Source of the DNA: Salinilacustrithrix sp003476595
GTDB taxonomy: Bacteria > Actinomycetota > Acidimicrobiia > Acidimicrobiales > Salinilacustritrichaceae
DNA length: 64,000 nucleotides
Assembly: GCA_963972525.1 (NCBI GenBank)
Contig: CAXAUZ010000007.1
Location: 1-64,000 of the forward strand
Direction of reading: 5' to 3'
Part shown: piece by piece, positions 23,951 to 31,266 of the stretch
Layout: every line of letters starts with the position of its first letter
How positions within the stretch are numbered: the stretch's first letter is position 1
The notes under the pieces: generated by a model
The model's input: only the letters and a program-made list of their open reading frames with translations
Databases searched by the model: none
What the model was told of the DNA's origin: nothing
Program-made: the position numbers and the translations under genes

Positions 23951-24397
23951 TCAGGCGTCGGGGGTGGCGTGGTCGGCGAGCCCGCCGAGCGCGCCCTGGA
24001 CCCAGCGCTCCTGCTCGAGGCGTCGGCGGCGTCCGCGCAGGCGCTGCCGCCAGGGCGCGGGCCCGACGGGCTCGAGCACGATGTCGACCTTGGTGCCCGT
24101 CGAGCTGGGACGGGTGCGGAACCAGACGCGGTCCTTGGCGTCGATCTGGACGCCGAAGGTGTGGGTCGGCCCGCGGACGATCACCACGCCCTCGTTGTGG
24201 TCGGTTCGACCGTTGTGCTGGCGGCGGAAGAGGTAGCGGTCGTCGCCCTTGGCGATGACGGGCTCGAGCACCTCGGGCATCCACGACGGCCAGCTGGTCA
24301 CGTCGGTCACGACGGCGTAGACGTCGGCCACCGGCGCGGCGACCACCCCGGTGGCACGGGGAAGGTCGGTCCGCTCGAAGGGAGGGCGCTGGCTCAC
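23951..24397 (-). CDS. SRPBCC (START/Bet v1-like) family protein
   Basis: A 148-residue protein with the helix-grip fold pattern: VVAAPVADVYAVVTDVTSWPSWMPEV at residues 17-42 is the classic start of a polyketide-cyclase/dehydrase-like SRPBCC domain, followed by alternating strands and a C-terminal amphipathic helix that is rich in Arg. Such proteins bind lipids or other hydrophobic ligands. The GTG start overlaps the stop of the TetR gene by 4 bases, so it is translated with the regulator and may take part in sensing or handling the same ligand. Confidence 0.85.
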   Translation of the reverse strand: MSQRPPFERTDLPRATGVVAAPVADVYAVVTDVTSWPSWMPEVLEPVIAKGDDRYLFRRQHNGRTDHNEGVVIVRGPTHTFGVQIDAKDRVWFRTRPSSTGTKVDIVLEPVGPAPWRQRLRGRRRRLEQERWVQGALGGLADHATPDA

Positions 24398-25041
24398 CGG
24401 GCGCCGGCCCGGGGCTCGGTCGCCGCCTGCCTGGCCTGCGGCGCGACCGACTGCTCGGCGACCAGGTCGGTGAGGTCGGCGAAGCGGGCGAGGACGACGC
24501 CCTCGAGGTCGGCCGTGCCGTCGCGTCGGAAGGTCTCGTTGACCGCGGCCATCACGGTGAGTCCGATGCCGGCCAGCAGGAGCGGCCGCACGTCGGTGGC
24601 GGGGTCGACGCCGAGCCGCTCGGCCACCGCACGGGTGAGGGCCTCCTCCCAGCGGGGCACCAGCGCGGTGCGCTGGTACTCGCCGAGGCTGGAGGTCGAG
24701 CCGGAGATCCGGGCCCGCCGCAGGCTGAGCTCGGCGGTCGCCGCGGCCTGGCGGGCCAGCACGAGCACGCCGGCCCGGATGGCGGCCAGCGGGGGCTCCT
24801 CCGGGGGCTGGGAGGTGATGACGTCGTGCAGCAGGGCGAGCTGGTCGTCCTGGCCGTCGTAGAGGACGGCCTCCTTGGTGCCGAAGTACCGGTAGAAGGT
24901 GCGGGGCGACACCACGGCCGCGTCGGCGATCTCCTCGACCGTGACCTCGTCGAAGCCCCGCTCCTCGAACAGCGACAGCGCGATCTTCACGAGGCGCTCG
25001 CGCGTGCGCGCCTTCTTCTGCTCCCGGAGCCCGCCGTCCAT
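24394..25041 (-). CDS. TetR/AcrR family transcriptional regulator
   Basis: A 215-residue one-component regulator. The N-terminal helix-turn-helix is clear: RERLVKIALSLFEERGFDEV (residues 14-33), then EEIADAAVVSPRTFYRYFGTKE. The remaining 150 residues form an all-helical ligand-binding domain of the TetR_C type with no specific family signature. The ATG start lies 6 bases after a TAGCGT box, and a perfect palindrome at 25061-25080 just upstream of that box is the probable autoregulatory operator. It is followed by an overlapping SRPBCC gene. Confidence 0.93.
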   Translation of the reverse strand: MDGGLREQKKARTRERLVKIALSLFEERGFDEVTVEEIADAAVVSPRTFYRYFGTKEAVLYDGQDDQLALLHDVITSQPPEEPPLAAIRAGVLVLARQAAATAELSLRRARISGSTSSLGEYQRTALVPRWEEALTRAVAERLGVDPATDVRPLLLAGIGLTVMAAVNETFRRDGTADLEGVVLARFADLTDLVAEQSVAPQARQAATEPRAGAR

Positions 25042-25047
25042 GCGGCG

Positions 25048-25053
25048 ACGCTA
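25048..25053 (-). promoter_or_regulatory. -10 box TAGCGT for the tetR-SRPBCC operon
   Basis: TAGCGT on the minus strand ends exactly 6 bases before ATG 25041. The palindrome at 25061-25092 covers the expected -35 region, so a bound repressor would block RNA polymerase. Confidence 0.65.
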
Positions 25054-25060
25054 GGAGGTC

Positions 25061-25092
25061 AACTGGCACGCCTGCCAGTTGGCAGACGTGCC
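25061..25092. promoter_or_regulatory. TetR operator, nested palindromes
   Basis: AACTGGCA-CGCC-TGCCAGTT (25061-25080) is a perfect 8-base inverted repeat, and GGCACG (25065-25070) with CGTGCC (25087-25092) forms a second, overlapping one. It lies directly upstream of the tetR promoter and beyond the end of the PPOX gene. The half-site AACTGGCA is also the start of the family A intergenic repeats. Confidence 0.65.
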
Positions 25093-25096
25093 ACGT

Positions 25097-25558
25097 TCAA
25101 TCGAGCAGGCGGGGCGGGAAGCCGCCCCGGCTGACCGGACCCCAGTCCTCGATCGTGATGCGCAGCAGGACCTTGCCCTGACGCTGCATCGCCGTCCGGT
25201 ACTCGTCCCAGTCCGGGTGCTCGCCGCTGATGCTGCGGTAGTAGTCGCACAGCGGCTCGAGCGCCTCGGGCAGGTCGAGCACCTCGCCGCGCCCGTGGAC
25301 CTGCACCCACTCGTCGCCGAAGTCGTCGGACAGGAACAGCACGGTGGCCCGGTGGTCGCGCCGCAGGTTGGCGGTCTTGGCCCGATCGGGGTAGCTGGAG
25401 ACGACGATGCGTCCCTCGGCGTCGACGCCGCCGGTGACCGGGCTGAGCTGGACCCGCCCGTCCTGGCGGGTGGTGCCGAGGATCAGGTGGTGCCGGGGCC
25501 GGACGAAGTCGAGCAGCTCCTCCCGCCCGACGGCGGTGTCGCGGGCGGCGGTGGGCAC
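25097..25558 (-). CDS. PPOX-class F420-dependent oxidoreductase family protein
   Basis: A 153-residue split-barrel flavin/deazaflavin-binding protein of the pyridoxamine 5'-phosphate oxidase superfamily. The conserved early strands read HHLILGTTRQDGRVQLSPV and the pattern IVVSSYPDRAKTANLRRDHRATVLF carries the typical KxxNL...P/R residues of the F420-binding actinobacterial group. The terminal WGP motif (EDWGPVSRGG) is common there. The reaction is unknown. It follows the FKBP gene after 3 bases on the same strand, so the two form an operon. Confidence 0.87.
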   Translation of the reverse strand: MPTAARDTAVGREELLDFVRPRHHLILGTTRQDGRVQLSPVTGGVDAEGRIVVSSYPDRAKTANLRRDHRATVLFLSDDFGDEWVQVHGRGEVLDLPEALEPLCDYYRSISGEHPDWDEYRTAMQRQGKVLLRITIEDWGPVSRGGFPPRLLD

Positions 25559-25561
25559 GGC

Positions 25562-25942
25562 TCAGCGCACCGCGAGGAGGTCGACCACGAAGACGAGCGT
25601 CTCGTTGGGGCCGATGACCCCGCCGGCGCCCTGCTTGCCGTAGGCCTTGTCCGGCGGCAGCACGAGGCGGCGGCGACCGCCGACCTTCATGCCCTGCACG
25701 CCCTCGTCCCAGCCGCTGATGACCATGCCGGCACCGAGCCGGAACGAGAACGGCTCGCCCCGATCCCACGAGGCATCGAACTGCTGGCGGGTCTTCCAGG
25801 ACACCCCGACGTAGTGGACGTCGACGGTGTCGCCGCTGGCGGCGGTGGGCCCGTCGCCCTCCTCGAGGTCCTCGATCATCAGCTTGATGGGTGGGATCTC
25901 GCCCGGAGGCACGTAGACATGGGGCTTCTCGGAGTCGGCCAT
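25562..25942 (-). CDS. FKBP-type peptidyl-prolyl isomerase
   Basis: A 126-residue single-domain FKBP that speeds cis-trans isomerisation at proline. The fold signatures are clear: GDTVDVHYVGVSW, FDASWDRGEPFSFRLG, VISGWDEGVQGMKVGGRR and RLVLPPDKAYGKQGAGGVIGPNETLVFVVDLL. No signal peptide is present, so it is cytosolic. It heads a two-gene operon with the PPOX gene. The ATG start lies 6 bases after TAGCCT. Confidence 0.95.
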   Translation of the reverse strand: MADSEKPHVYVPPGEIPPIKLMIEDLEEGDGPTAASGDTVDVHYVGVSWKTRQQFDASWDRGEPFSFRLGAGMVISGWDEGVQGMKVGGRRRLVLPPDKAYGKQGAGGVIGPNETLVFVVDLLAVR

Positions 25943-25948
25943 CCCCCG

Positions 25949-25954
25949 AGGCTA
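25949..25954 (-). promoter_or_regulatory. -10 box TAGCCT for the FKBP-PPOX operon
   Basis: TAGCCT on the minus strand ends exactly 6 bases before ATG 25942. Confidence 0.6.
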
Positions 25955-26084
25955 GGACCTCGGACGGCGCCGACGATCCCACACTTCTGTCACCGGACTC
26001 GACAACATCCAGCAGGGATCCGCGCTTTTCCGCTGATCACCGCCGAGACTGGACATCGGGCCCAACCCTTGGAGGACAACACCC

Positions 26085-26360
26085 ATGAACAAGTCAGAGC
26101 TCATCGAGAAGCTGGCCGCCGACACGGAGCTGCCGAAGTCGCAGGTCTCCGCCGTCGTCTCGGCCTTCGAGGACACCATCGTCGCCGAGGTGAAGTCGGG
26201 GAACAAGGTCTCCCTGCCCGGCTTCCTCACCTTCGAAAAGGGGCACCGCGCCGCGCGCACGGGCAAGAACCCCCAGACCGGCGAGCCGCTGCAGATCGCG
26301 GCGGCCGACGTGCCCAAGGTGAAGGTCGGCAAGAGCTTCAAGGACGCCGTCAACTCCTGA
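26085..26360 (+). CDS. hup: HU family DNA-binding protein
   Basis: A 91-residue histone-like protein that bends and compacts DNA as a dimer. The N-terminus MNKSELIEKLAADTELPKSQ and the arm region FLTFEKGHRAARTGKNPQTGEPLQI, with the proline at the arm tip in KNPQTGE, match HU. It lacks the Lys/Ala-rich C-terminal tail of mycobacterial HupB, being of plain HU length. A strong GGAGGA ribosome binding site lies 10-15 bases before the ATG, unlike the leaderless neighbours, as expected for a highly expressed gene. Confidence 0.96.
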   Translation: MNKSELIEKLAADTELPKSQVSAVVSAFEDTIVAEVKSGNKVSLPGFLTFEKGHRAARTGKNPQTGEPLQIAAADVPKVKVGKSFKDAVNS

Positions 26361-26390
26361 CGCCCGCTGCGAAGCGAACGCACGATCGCT

Positions 26391-26416
26391 CCGGCGCCGG
26401 CTCCTGCCGGCGCCGG
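26391..26416 (+). terminator. hairpin after hup
   Basis: CCGGCGCCGG (26391-26400) and the identical self-complementary CCGGCGCCGG (26407-26416) form a perfect 10-base stem with a CTCCTG loop, 30 bases after the hup stop. No T-run follows, so it would be a high-GC type terminator; it also lies 30 bases beyond the end of the convergent oxygenase gene. Confidence 0.6.
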
Positions 26417-26445
26417 TGGCGCGTCCGGGGACGTGAGCGGACGCC

Positions 26446-27435
26446 TCAGACCCGGCGGGCGTCCTCGACCAGGTTGATCTCGTAGAGGACCTGGTCGAGC
26501 AGGTCGGCCGCCTCGATGCCGGCGAAGCGGGCCGGCGTGTCCGGCGTGACCGTTGAGGGCAGCGGCGCCAGGATCGTCCAGGGCGTCGGGTGGCAGAACT
26601 GGACCACGGAGTAGCGCTCGCCGTCGTGCTCGGGGTCGGCCACGACCCGGTGCCAGCCCGACGGGATGATCCCGTTCGACATCCGCTCGAGCATGATCCC
26701 GGTGTTGAGGATCACGTGGCCCTCCGGTGGTGCGGCGTCCACCCAGACGGCGGCGGTGTCGTCGGTGGCCGCCTTGGTCCGCACCTGCAGGCCCGCCGTC
26801 GTGGCTCGGGGCAGCACGGTGGTGAGGTTGATGTCGGCGTGGGCACCGGCCCACTCGTGGGGAGCCTCGGGCGCCGACGACATCGGTGGGTAGCGGATGG
26901 CCCGGTTGAGGACGGGGCCGTCCTTCAGCAGGTCCTCGAACAGCGCCTCGTGGGCGCCGAGGCCGAGGGCGATGATCCGCAGGAACCGGCGCTGGGTGTC
27001 GAAGACCCGGTCGTGGAACTCGGTGAGCACCTCGGTGATCCCGGGGACGTCGGCCTCGGGCAGCACCGGGTCGTGGAAGCGGTGCGGGTACTTGCGCCGC
27101 ATCGGATGCCCCTCGGGGACGGTGGGCCCCCAGTTGAGCATCTCCTTCCAGTCCGGCACCTCGGAGGTGGCGGCGGTCTCGACCAGCAGGCCGGTGTAGC
27201 CGGCCTGGCCGTGGGTGCCGGGCGCGATCCAGGCGTCCTTGCGCGCCTGCTCCAGCTCGAAGAACTGCCGGAGCATGCCGTAGGCGTCGTCGAGCATGGT
27301 CTCGGACAGGTCGGTGGCGGTGTAGACGAAGCCGGTCGCCAGGCTGCGCATCACCCCGTCGACCACCGCCCGGCGCTGGGTGGCGTCGCCCCGCTCGAAG
27401 GCCAGCAGGTCCACGTCCAGGATCTCGTCGGTCAC
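26446..27435 (-). CDS. 2-oxoglutarate/Fe(II)-dependent oxygenase, isopenicillin N synthase-like
   Basis: A 329-residue non-haem iron oxygenase. The iron ligands are His and Asp in GAHADINLTTVL near residue 205 and His in PSGWHRVV near 270, with the 2-oxoglutarate-binding Arg in RYSVVQF close after it (the RxS motif). The N-terminal DIOX_N-like region (ATGFVYTATDLSETMLDDAY) is present. The family hydroxylates or desaturates small molecules; the substrate is unknown and no biosynthetic cluster surrounds it. The start is GTG 27435. It is divergent from the VTT protein. Confidence 0.88.
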   Translation of the reverse strand: MTDEILDVDLLAFERGDATQRRAVVDGVMRSLATGFVYTATDLSETMLDDAYGMLRQFFELEQARKDAWIAPGTHGQAGYTGLLVETAATSEVPDWKEMLNWGPTVPEGHPMRRKYPHRFHDPVLPEADVPGITEVLTEFHDRVFDTQRRFLRIIALGLGAHEALFEDLLKDGPVLNRAIRYPPMSSAPEAPHEWAGAHADINLTTVLPRATTAGLQVRTKAATDDTAAVWVDAAPPEGHVILNTGIMLERMSNGIIPSGWHRVVADPEHDGERYSVVQFCHPTPWTILAPLPSTVTPDTPARFAGIEAADLLDQVLYEINLVEDARRV

Positions 27436-27496
27436 CTGCCCGACCGTACTGGTGTTACCGGCAGGAACACCCGGACGTGGCGGCGAACACCGCAAC

Positions 27497-28096
27497 ATGG
27501 AGCTGTCGCCCCCCGCCGGACCCGTCGCGTCCGCGCATGCCCGGCGCTGGCTCCTGCGCGCCGCGGTGGTGATCGGCATCGCCGGTCTCGTGGCCGCGGC
27601 GATGACCTCCGGGGTCCTCGACCGCTTCACCGACCAGGACGAGCTGCAGGCGACCATCGACCGGGCCGGTGTGTGGGGCCCGCTGCTCTTCCTCGGGCTG
27701 ATGGTGGGGCTCGTCCCGCTGAACGTGCCCGGCCTGCTGTTCGTCGTGCCGGCCACCACGCTGTTCGGCACCGCCGGCGGCGTCGTGCTGTCCCTGATCG
27801 GCGGCTTCCTGGCCAGCACCATCGGCATCGTGGGGGCCCGGCGGCTGGGTCGGGACGCCTTCCTCGCCCGCCTCCCGCCCCGGCTGCGTCGCCTCGAGGC
27901 CCGCTTGTGCGAGCGGGGGTTCTGGGCCGTGGTCGCCCTGCGCAGCGTCACGTTCCTGCTCCAGCCCGTCGACTGGCTGTGCGGGCTCACCCGCATGCCG
28001 CTGCGCACCGTGCTGGGCGCCACCTTCGTCGGCCTCGTGCCGCCGACCCTCGTCATCGCCCTCACCGGCGGTGGCCTGCTCGACCTCGTCCTCTGA
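27497..28096 (+). CDS. VTT domain (DedA/TVP38-like) membrane protein
   Basis: A 199-residue integral membrane protein with a VTT/DedA-like domain. After a 20-residue polar N-terminus and a first helix (LLRAAVVIGIAGLVAAAM) comes the domain: VPLNVPGLLFVVPATTLFG, GGVVLSLIGGFLASTIGIVGARRLGRD and the re-entrant-loop Arg in VVALRSVTFLLQPVDWLCGLTRM. Relatives act as lipid scramblases/flippases. The ATG at 27497 is chosen because it gives a normal N-terminus. Confidence 0.87.
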   Translation: MELSPPAGPVASAHARRWLLRAAVVIGIAGLVAAAMTSGVLDRFTDQDELQATIDRAGVWGPLLFLGLMVGLVPLNVPGLLFVVPATTLFGTAGGVVLSLIGGFLASTIGIVGARRLGRDAFLARLPPRLRRLEARLCERGFWAVVALRSVTFLLQPVDWLCGLTRMPLRTVLGATFVGLVPPTLVIALTGGGLLDLVL

Positions 28097-28108
28097 CCCG
28101 CTCCCCTC

Positions 28109-28131
28109 GAACTGGCAGTCGTGGTGTCGCG
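28109..28131. repeat. intergenic repeat, family A half copy
   Basis: The 21 bases 28111-28131 are identical to 60899-60919, the right arm of a complete family A palindrome. No left arm is present here. It lies between two genes that read in the same direction. Confidence 0.6.
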
Positions 28132-28154
28132 GCTGCGGCGGTAGACCGGGAGCC

Positions 28155-28937
28155 GTGCGCTCCCAGGACCTCCACGTCGAGACCTACGGCACCCCCTCCG
28201 GTCGCCCGCTGCTCGCCATCCACGGCATCACCGGGTTCGGTGCCCGCTTCGAGCGGCTGGCCGGCCTGGTCGACCGCCCCCGGTGGATCTGCCCGGACCT
28301 GCGGGGGCACGGGCGCTCGCCGACGACGCCGCCGTGGCGCACCGAGGACCACGTCGCCGACCTGCTGACGACCCTCGACGCCTTCGACGTCGACGAGGTC
28401 GACGTGGTCGGCCACTCCTTCGGCGGGCACCTCGCCCTCCACCTCCTCGCCCTCGCCCCCGAGCGCGTCGGGCGCCTGGTGCTGCTCGACCCGGCGACGC
28501 TGCTCGACCCGGCCGACGCCGAGACCGGCGCCCTCGGCTACGCCCGGGACCCGGGCTGGGCCACCGAGGACGAGGCCCGGGCCGAGATCGCCACCTGGTT
28601 CCCGAACGAGGGCGCCCAGCCCGACCTGGCGCCCGAGATCGACCGCAACCTCGTCCAGGACGACGACGGTCGTTGGCGCATGGGCTTCTCTCCGGTGGTG
28701 GTCGTCGCGGCCTACAGCGAGGTGTGCCGCCCGCTGCCGGCGCTGCCGAAGCGCGACGTGCTGCTCGTCCAGGCCGACCCGGCCGAGACGACCGTGAACC
28801 CGGCGCTGCGGAGCGCCCTCGAGCAGGCCTTCGGCTCCCGGCTGCGGCGGGAGGTCGTCGCCGGCGCCACCCACGTGCTGTTCCGCACGGAGCTCGAGGG
28901 CACGGCCCGCCCCATGCGCCCGTTCCTCACCGTCTGA
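28155..28937 (+). CDS. alpha/beta fold hydrolase
   Basis: A 260-residue serine hydrolase. AIHGITGFG at about residue 22 forms the oxyanion hole, PDLRGHGRS follows, the nucleophile is in VVGHSFGGHL near 90, an acidic residue lies in the LLVQADPAET region near 205 and the His in VAGATHVLF near 238. The substrate is unknown. GTG 28155 is the likely start, 7 bases after TAGACC. The gene is convergent with the metallo-beta-lactamase-fold gene, with a family A half repeat between them. Confidence 0.88.
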   Translation: MRSQDLHVETYGTPSGRPLLAIHGITGFGARFERLAGLVDRPRWICPDLRGHGRSPTTPPWRTEDHVADLLTTLDAFDVDEVDVVGHSFGGHLALHLLALAPERVGRLVLLDPATLLDPADAETGALGYARDPGWATEDEARAEIATWFPNEGAQPDLAPEIDRNLVQDDDGRWRMGFSPVVVVAAYSEVCRPLPALPKRDVLLVQADPAETTVNPALRSALEQAFGSRLRREVVAGATHVLFRTELEGTARPMRPFLTV

Positions 28938-28961
28938 CCGCCTCGGAGCCTCGCCCCTCCC

Positions 28962-28984
28962 GTTCTGGCAGTGCGGGTGTCGCG
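28962..28984. repeat. intergenic repeat, family A degenerate half copy
   Basis: GTTCTGGCAGTGCGGGTGTC and the bases after it match the right arm of the family A palindromes (as at 60899) with a few changes. It lies at the convergent junction of two genes and touches the stop region of the gene at 28987. Confidence 0.5.
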
Positions 28985-28986
28985 CG

Positions 28987-29703
28987 TCAGCGCCCGAACA
29001 TGCGCAGGAAGGTGTCCTTGTCGGCGGGCTGGAACACCATGTTGAACCGGCGGACCTCCTCCATCGGGGCCGACGGCTCCGGGGAGTACAGGTGGCCGGG
29101 GAAGAGGGTGGCGTCGTCGGGAACCTTGGCCAGCTTCTGGGTGAGCGACTCGTAGAGCTGGCCGGCATCGCCGCCGGGCAGGTCGGTGCGCCCGCAGCCC
29201 TCGAGGAACAGGGTGTCGCCGGCGACCAGGCGGTTGTCGACGAGGAAGCACTGGCTGCCCGGGGTGTGACCGGGCGTGTGGATGAGCTCGATGGGGATCT
29301 CGCCGACCATCACGGTGTCGCCCGAGACGTGGGTGACCAGGTCGGTGTCGCTGGCGCCGGTGACCCGCTGCACCCAGGGCTTCTCCTCCTCCTGGATGTG
29401 GATCGGCACCGGGGCGATGGCGAGCAGGTCGGCGACGCCCTGGATGGAGTGGCCCATCATGTCCCCGCCCACGTGGTCCGGGTGGTAGTGGGTGGCGAGG
29501 GCGCCCGCGAGGCGCATGCCGTCCTCGGCGAGCACGTCGATGAGTCCCTGCACGTCGTAGGCCGGGTCGATGGCGACGGCCTCGCCCGTCTCCCGGTCGC
29601 CGACCAGGTAGACGAAGTTCACCATCTGGCGGGCGATCATGTCGCTCTGGGCGAAGTCGCGCCCGGCGAGGAGCTGGCGGAAGTAGAGGCGGTCCGTCGA
29701 CAT
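28987..29703 (-). CDS. MBL-fold metallohydrolase, glyoxalase II / persulfide dioxygenase-like
   Basis: A 238-residue metal hydrolase. Metal-binding motifs are THYHPDHVGG near residue 65 (HxHxDH), HTPGHTPGS near 150, AGDTLF near 168 and FPGHLY near 213. The early strand NFVYLVGDRETGEAVAIDPAYDVQG is typical of the ETHE1/glyoxalase II branch, which acts on glutathione or other low-molecular-weight thiol derivatives. In a mycothiol-using organism the natural substrate could be a mycothiol or CoA thioester or persulfide; that is inference. Confidence 0.87.
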   Translation of the reverse strand: MSTDRLYFRQLLAGRDFAQSDMIARQMVNFVYLVGDRETGEAVAIDPAYDVQGLIDVLAEDGMRLAGALATHYHPDHVGGDMMGHSIQGVADLLAIAPVPIHIQEEEKPWVQRVTGASDTDLVTHVSGDTVMVGEIPIELIHTPGHTPGSQCFLVDNRLVAGDTLFLEGCGRTDLPGGDAGQLYESLTQKLAKVPDDATLFPGHLYSPEPSAPMEEVRRFNMVFQPADKDTFLRMFGR

Positions 29704-29711
29704 GGCGTCGC

Positions 29712-29721
29712 AGCCTACGGT
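29712..29721. promoter_or_regulatory. shared divergent -10 element
   Basis: AGCCTACGGT contains TACGGT on the plus strand (29716-29721), 6 bases before ATG 29728, and TAGGCT on the minus strand (29717-29712), 8 bases before ATG 29703. The two boxes share the TA step, so a single 10-base element can serve both genes, whose start codons are only 24 bases apart. Confidence 0.6.
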
Positions 29722-29727
29722 GGGCCG

Positions 29728-30459
29728 ATGAAGGTCTTCCTCCACGGGGTGCCCGAGACCGCCGCCATCTGGGACGACGTGCGCGCCGCGGTCGACGACG
29801 AATCGGTGGCACTGGCCCTCCCCGGCTTCGGCTGCGACCGCCCCGACGGGTTCGAGGCGACCAAGGACGGCTACGTCGCCTGGGTCGTCGACGCCCTGGA
29901 GGACATCGGCGAGCCCATCGACCTCGTCGGCCACGACTGGGGCGCCGGCCTCACCTACCGCATCGCCGACGCCCACGGTCACCTCCTGCGCTCCTGGGTC
30001 GCCGACGTCGGCAACATCGCCCACCCCCACTACGTGTGGCACGACTTCGCCCAGATCTGGCAGCGGCCCGGCGACGGTGAGGCGTTCTTCGCAGCCCAGC
30101 GCGCCACCGCGGTCGAGGACCTGGCGGCGGGGTACGAGGCGATGGGCATCCCGACCGCCGGTGCCCGCGAGATGGCGGCGGCCGGCGACGAGGTGATGGC
30201 CGACAGCATCCTCGGGCTGTACCGCTCGGCGGTGCCGAACCCCCACGCGGACTGGGGTCCGTGGTCGCCGACCGTGGCGCCGGGCATGGTGCTGCACGTC
30301 GCCGGGGACCCCTTCGGTGACGAGCGCATGGCCCGCGACGTGGCCGACCAGCTCGGCGCGTGCGTGGGGGTGCTCGAGGGCTCGGGCCACTTCTGGCCCT
30401 ACGAGGCCCCCGATGCCGGCGCCGCCCTGCTCGAGGAGTTCTGGGCCGGCCTCGGCTGA
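29728..30459 (+). CDS. alpha/beta hydrolase, haloalkane dehalogenase / epoxide hydrolase-like
   Basis: A 243-residue hydrolase. The oxyanion motif FLHGVPET comes almost at once (residue 4), the nucleophile elbow is LVGHDWGAGL near 73, with Asp rather than Ser as nucleophile, and the His is in GSGHFWPYE near 225. An Asp nucleophile is the mark of epoxide hydrolases and haloalkane dehalogenases, which make an ester intermediate. The N-terminus is unusually short, beginning right at the first strand; no upstream in-frame start fits the leaderless box. Divergent from the MBL gene across a 24-base gap. Confidence 0.87.
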   Translation: MKVFLHGVPETAAIWDDVRAAVDDESVALALPGFGCDRPDGFEATKDGYVAWVVDALEDIGEPIDLVGHDWGAGLTYRIADAHGHLLRSWVADVGNIAHPHYVWHDFAQIWQRPGDGEAFFAAQRATAVEDLAAGYEAMGIPTAGAREMAAAGDEVMADSILGLYRSAVPNPHADWGPWSPTVAPGMVLHVAGDPFGDERMARDVADQLGACVGVLEGSGHFWPYEAPDAGAALLEEFWAGLG

Positions 30460-30466
30460 GGCCCGG

Positions 30467-31222
30467 TCAGGAGCCCCAGAAGTTCTGAGTCACCCAGAGC
30501 TGGCCGCCGCCGTCGGTGAGGCAGCCGACGGTGACGTGGCTGTAGGCGGTGGACTCGATGTTGGCCCGGTGGCCGGGGGAGTTCATGAACGCCTGGAACA
30601 ACGAGCCCTGCTCGTAGCCGCGGCCCACGTTCTCGCCGGCCGTGCGGTAGTCGCGGTGACGCACGATCTGGTCGCCGTAGTTCGGGTTGTGGCGCAGCGT
30701 CTGGCTGCCGGACATCTCGTCGGACCAGTCGAGGGCGATGTACTGGATGCCGGTGTCGAAGGTCAGCGCCGACCGGCCGGCGTTGGCCCGGGCCGCGTTG
30801 ATCTGGCTGTACATGTACTGCTCGCACCCCGTGTTCCGTGTGCCGTTGCGCACCCCGGACGGAGGCGGCGGGGGCGGCGCGGTCGTGGGCGGCGGGGGAG
30901 GAGGTGGTGGCGCCGTCGTCGGCGGTGGGGCCGGCTGGGTGGTGGGGGCGGCGGTGGTCGGCGGCACCGTCGTGGTCGTGGTGGACGTCGTCGTGGTGGT
31001 GGAGGTCGTCGTGGTGGTGCTCGTGGTCGCCGCGGCGACCTCGCCGTCGTCGGCGTCGTCTTCGGACCCGAGCGCGTCACGCTCGTCGGCGTCGCCCTGC
31101 CCGGTGCGCTGCTCGGCGTCGGAGGCCACGTCGGTGTCGGAGGACCCGCACGCCCCGAGGAGGAGGACGAGCGCGGCGACGAGCGCGACGAGCCCTCGGG
31201 TCGACCTCGCTCCGTTCTCCAT
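30467..31222 (-). CDS. CAP/SCP domain lipoprotein
   Basis: A 251-residue exported protein. The signal peptide GLVALVAALVLLLGACGSS ends in the lipobox LGAC, so it should be lipid-anchored. Residues 50-125 are an acidic stretch and then a linker of Thr and Pro runs (TTTTTSTTTTT, then PPPPPPPP), typical of a wall-spanning spacer. The C-terminal 120 residues are a CAP (CRISP/antigen 5/PR-1) domain: INAARANAGRSALTFD, MSGSQTLRHNPNYGD, ENVGRGYEQ, FMNSPGHRANI and the C-terminal WVTQNFWG. Bacterial CAP proteins are extracellular; their activity is mostly unknown. An alternative start is ATG 31249. A second CAP lipoprotein lies at 47.1 kb. Confidence 0.9.
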   Translation of the reverse strand: MENGARSTRGLVALVAALVLLLGACGSSDTDVASDAEQRTGQGDADERDALGSEDDADDGEVAAATTSTTTTTSTTTTTSTTTTTVPPTTAAPTTQPAPPPTTAPPPPPPPPTTAPPPPPPSGVRNGTRNTGCEQYMYSQINAARANAGRSALTFDTGIQYIALDWSDEMSGSQTLRHNPNYGDQIVRHRDYRTAGENVGRGYEQGSLFQAFMNSPGHRANIESTAYSHVTVGCLTDGGGQLWVTQNFWGS

Positions 31223-31266
31223 GCCTTCGTTGTCGGCACGAACCCCCATCGACCTGAGCACCACCG

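Noticed and set aside
26446..27435. A beta-lactam or other natural-product cluster suggested by the isopenicillin N synthase-like oxygenase
   Set aside because: The neighbours are housekeeping or general genes; no NRPS, PKS or tailoring set is present.
30866..31040. Low-complexity GGTGGTGG/GTCGTGGTGG run as a simple-sequence or regulatory repeat
   Set aside because: It encodes the Thr/Pro-rich linker of the CAP lipoprotein, a common wall-spanning spacer.
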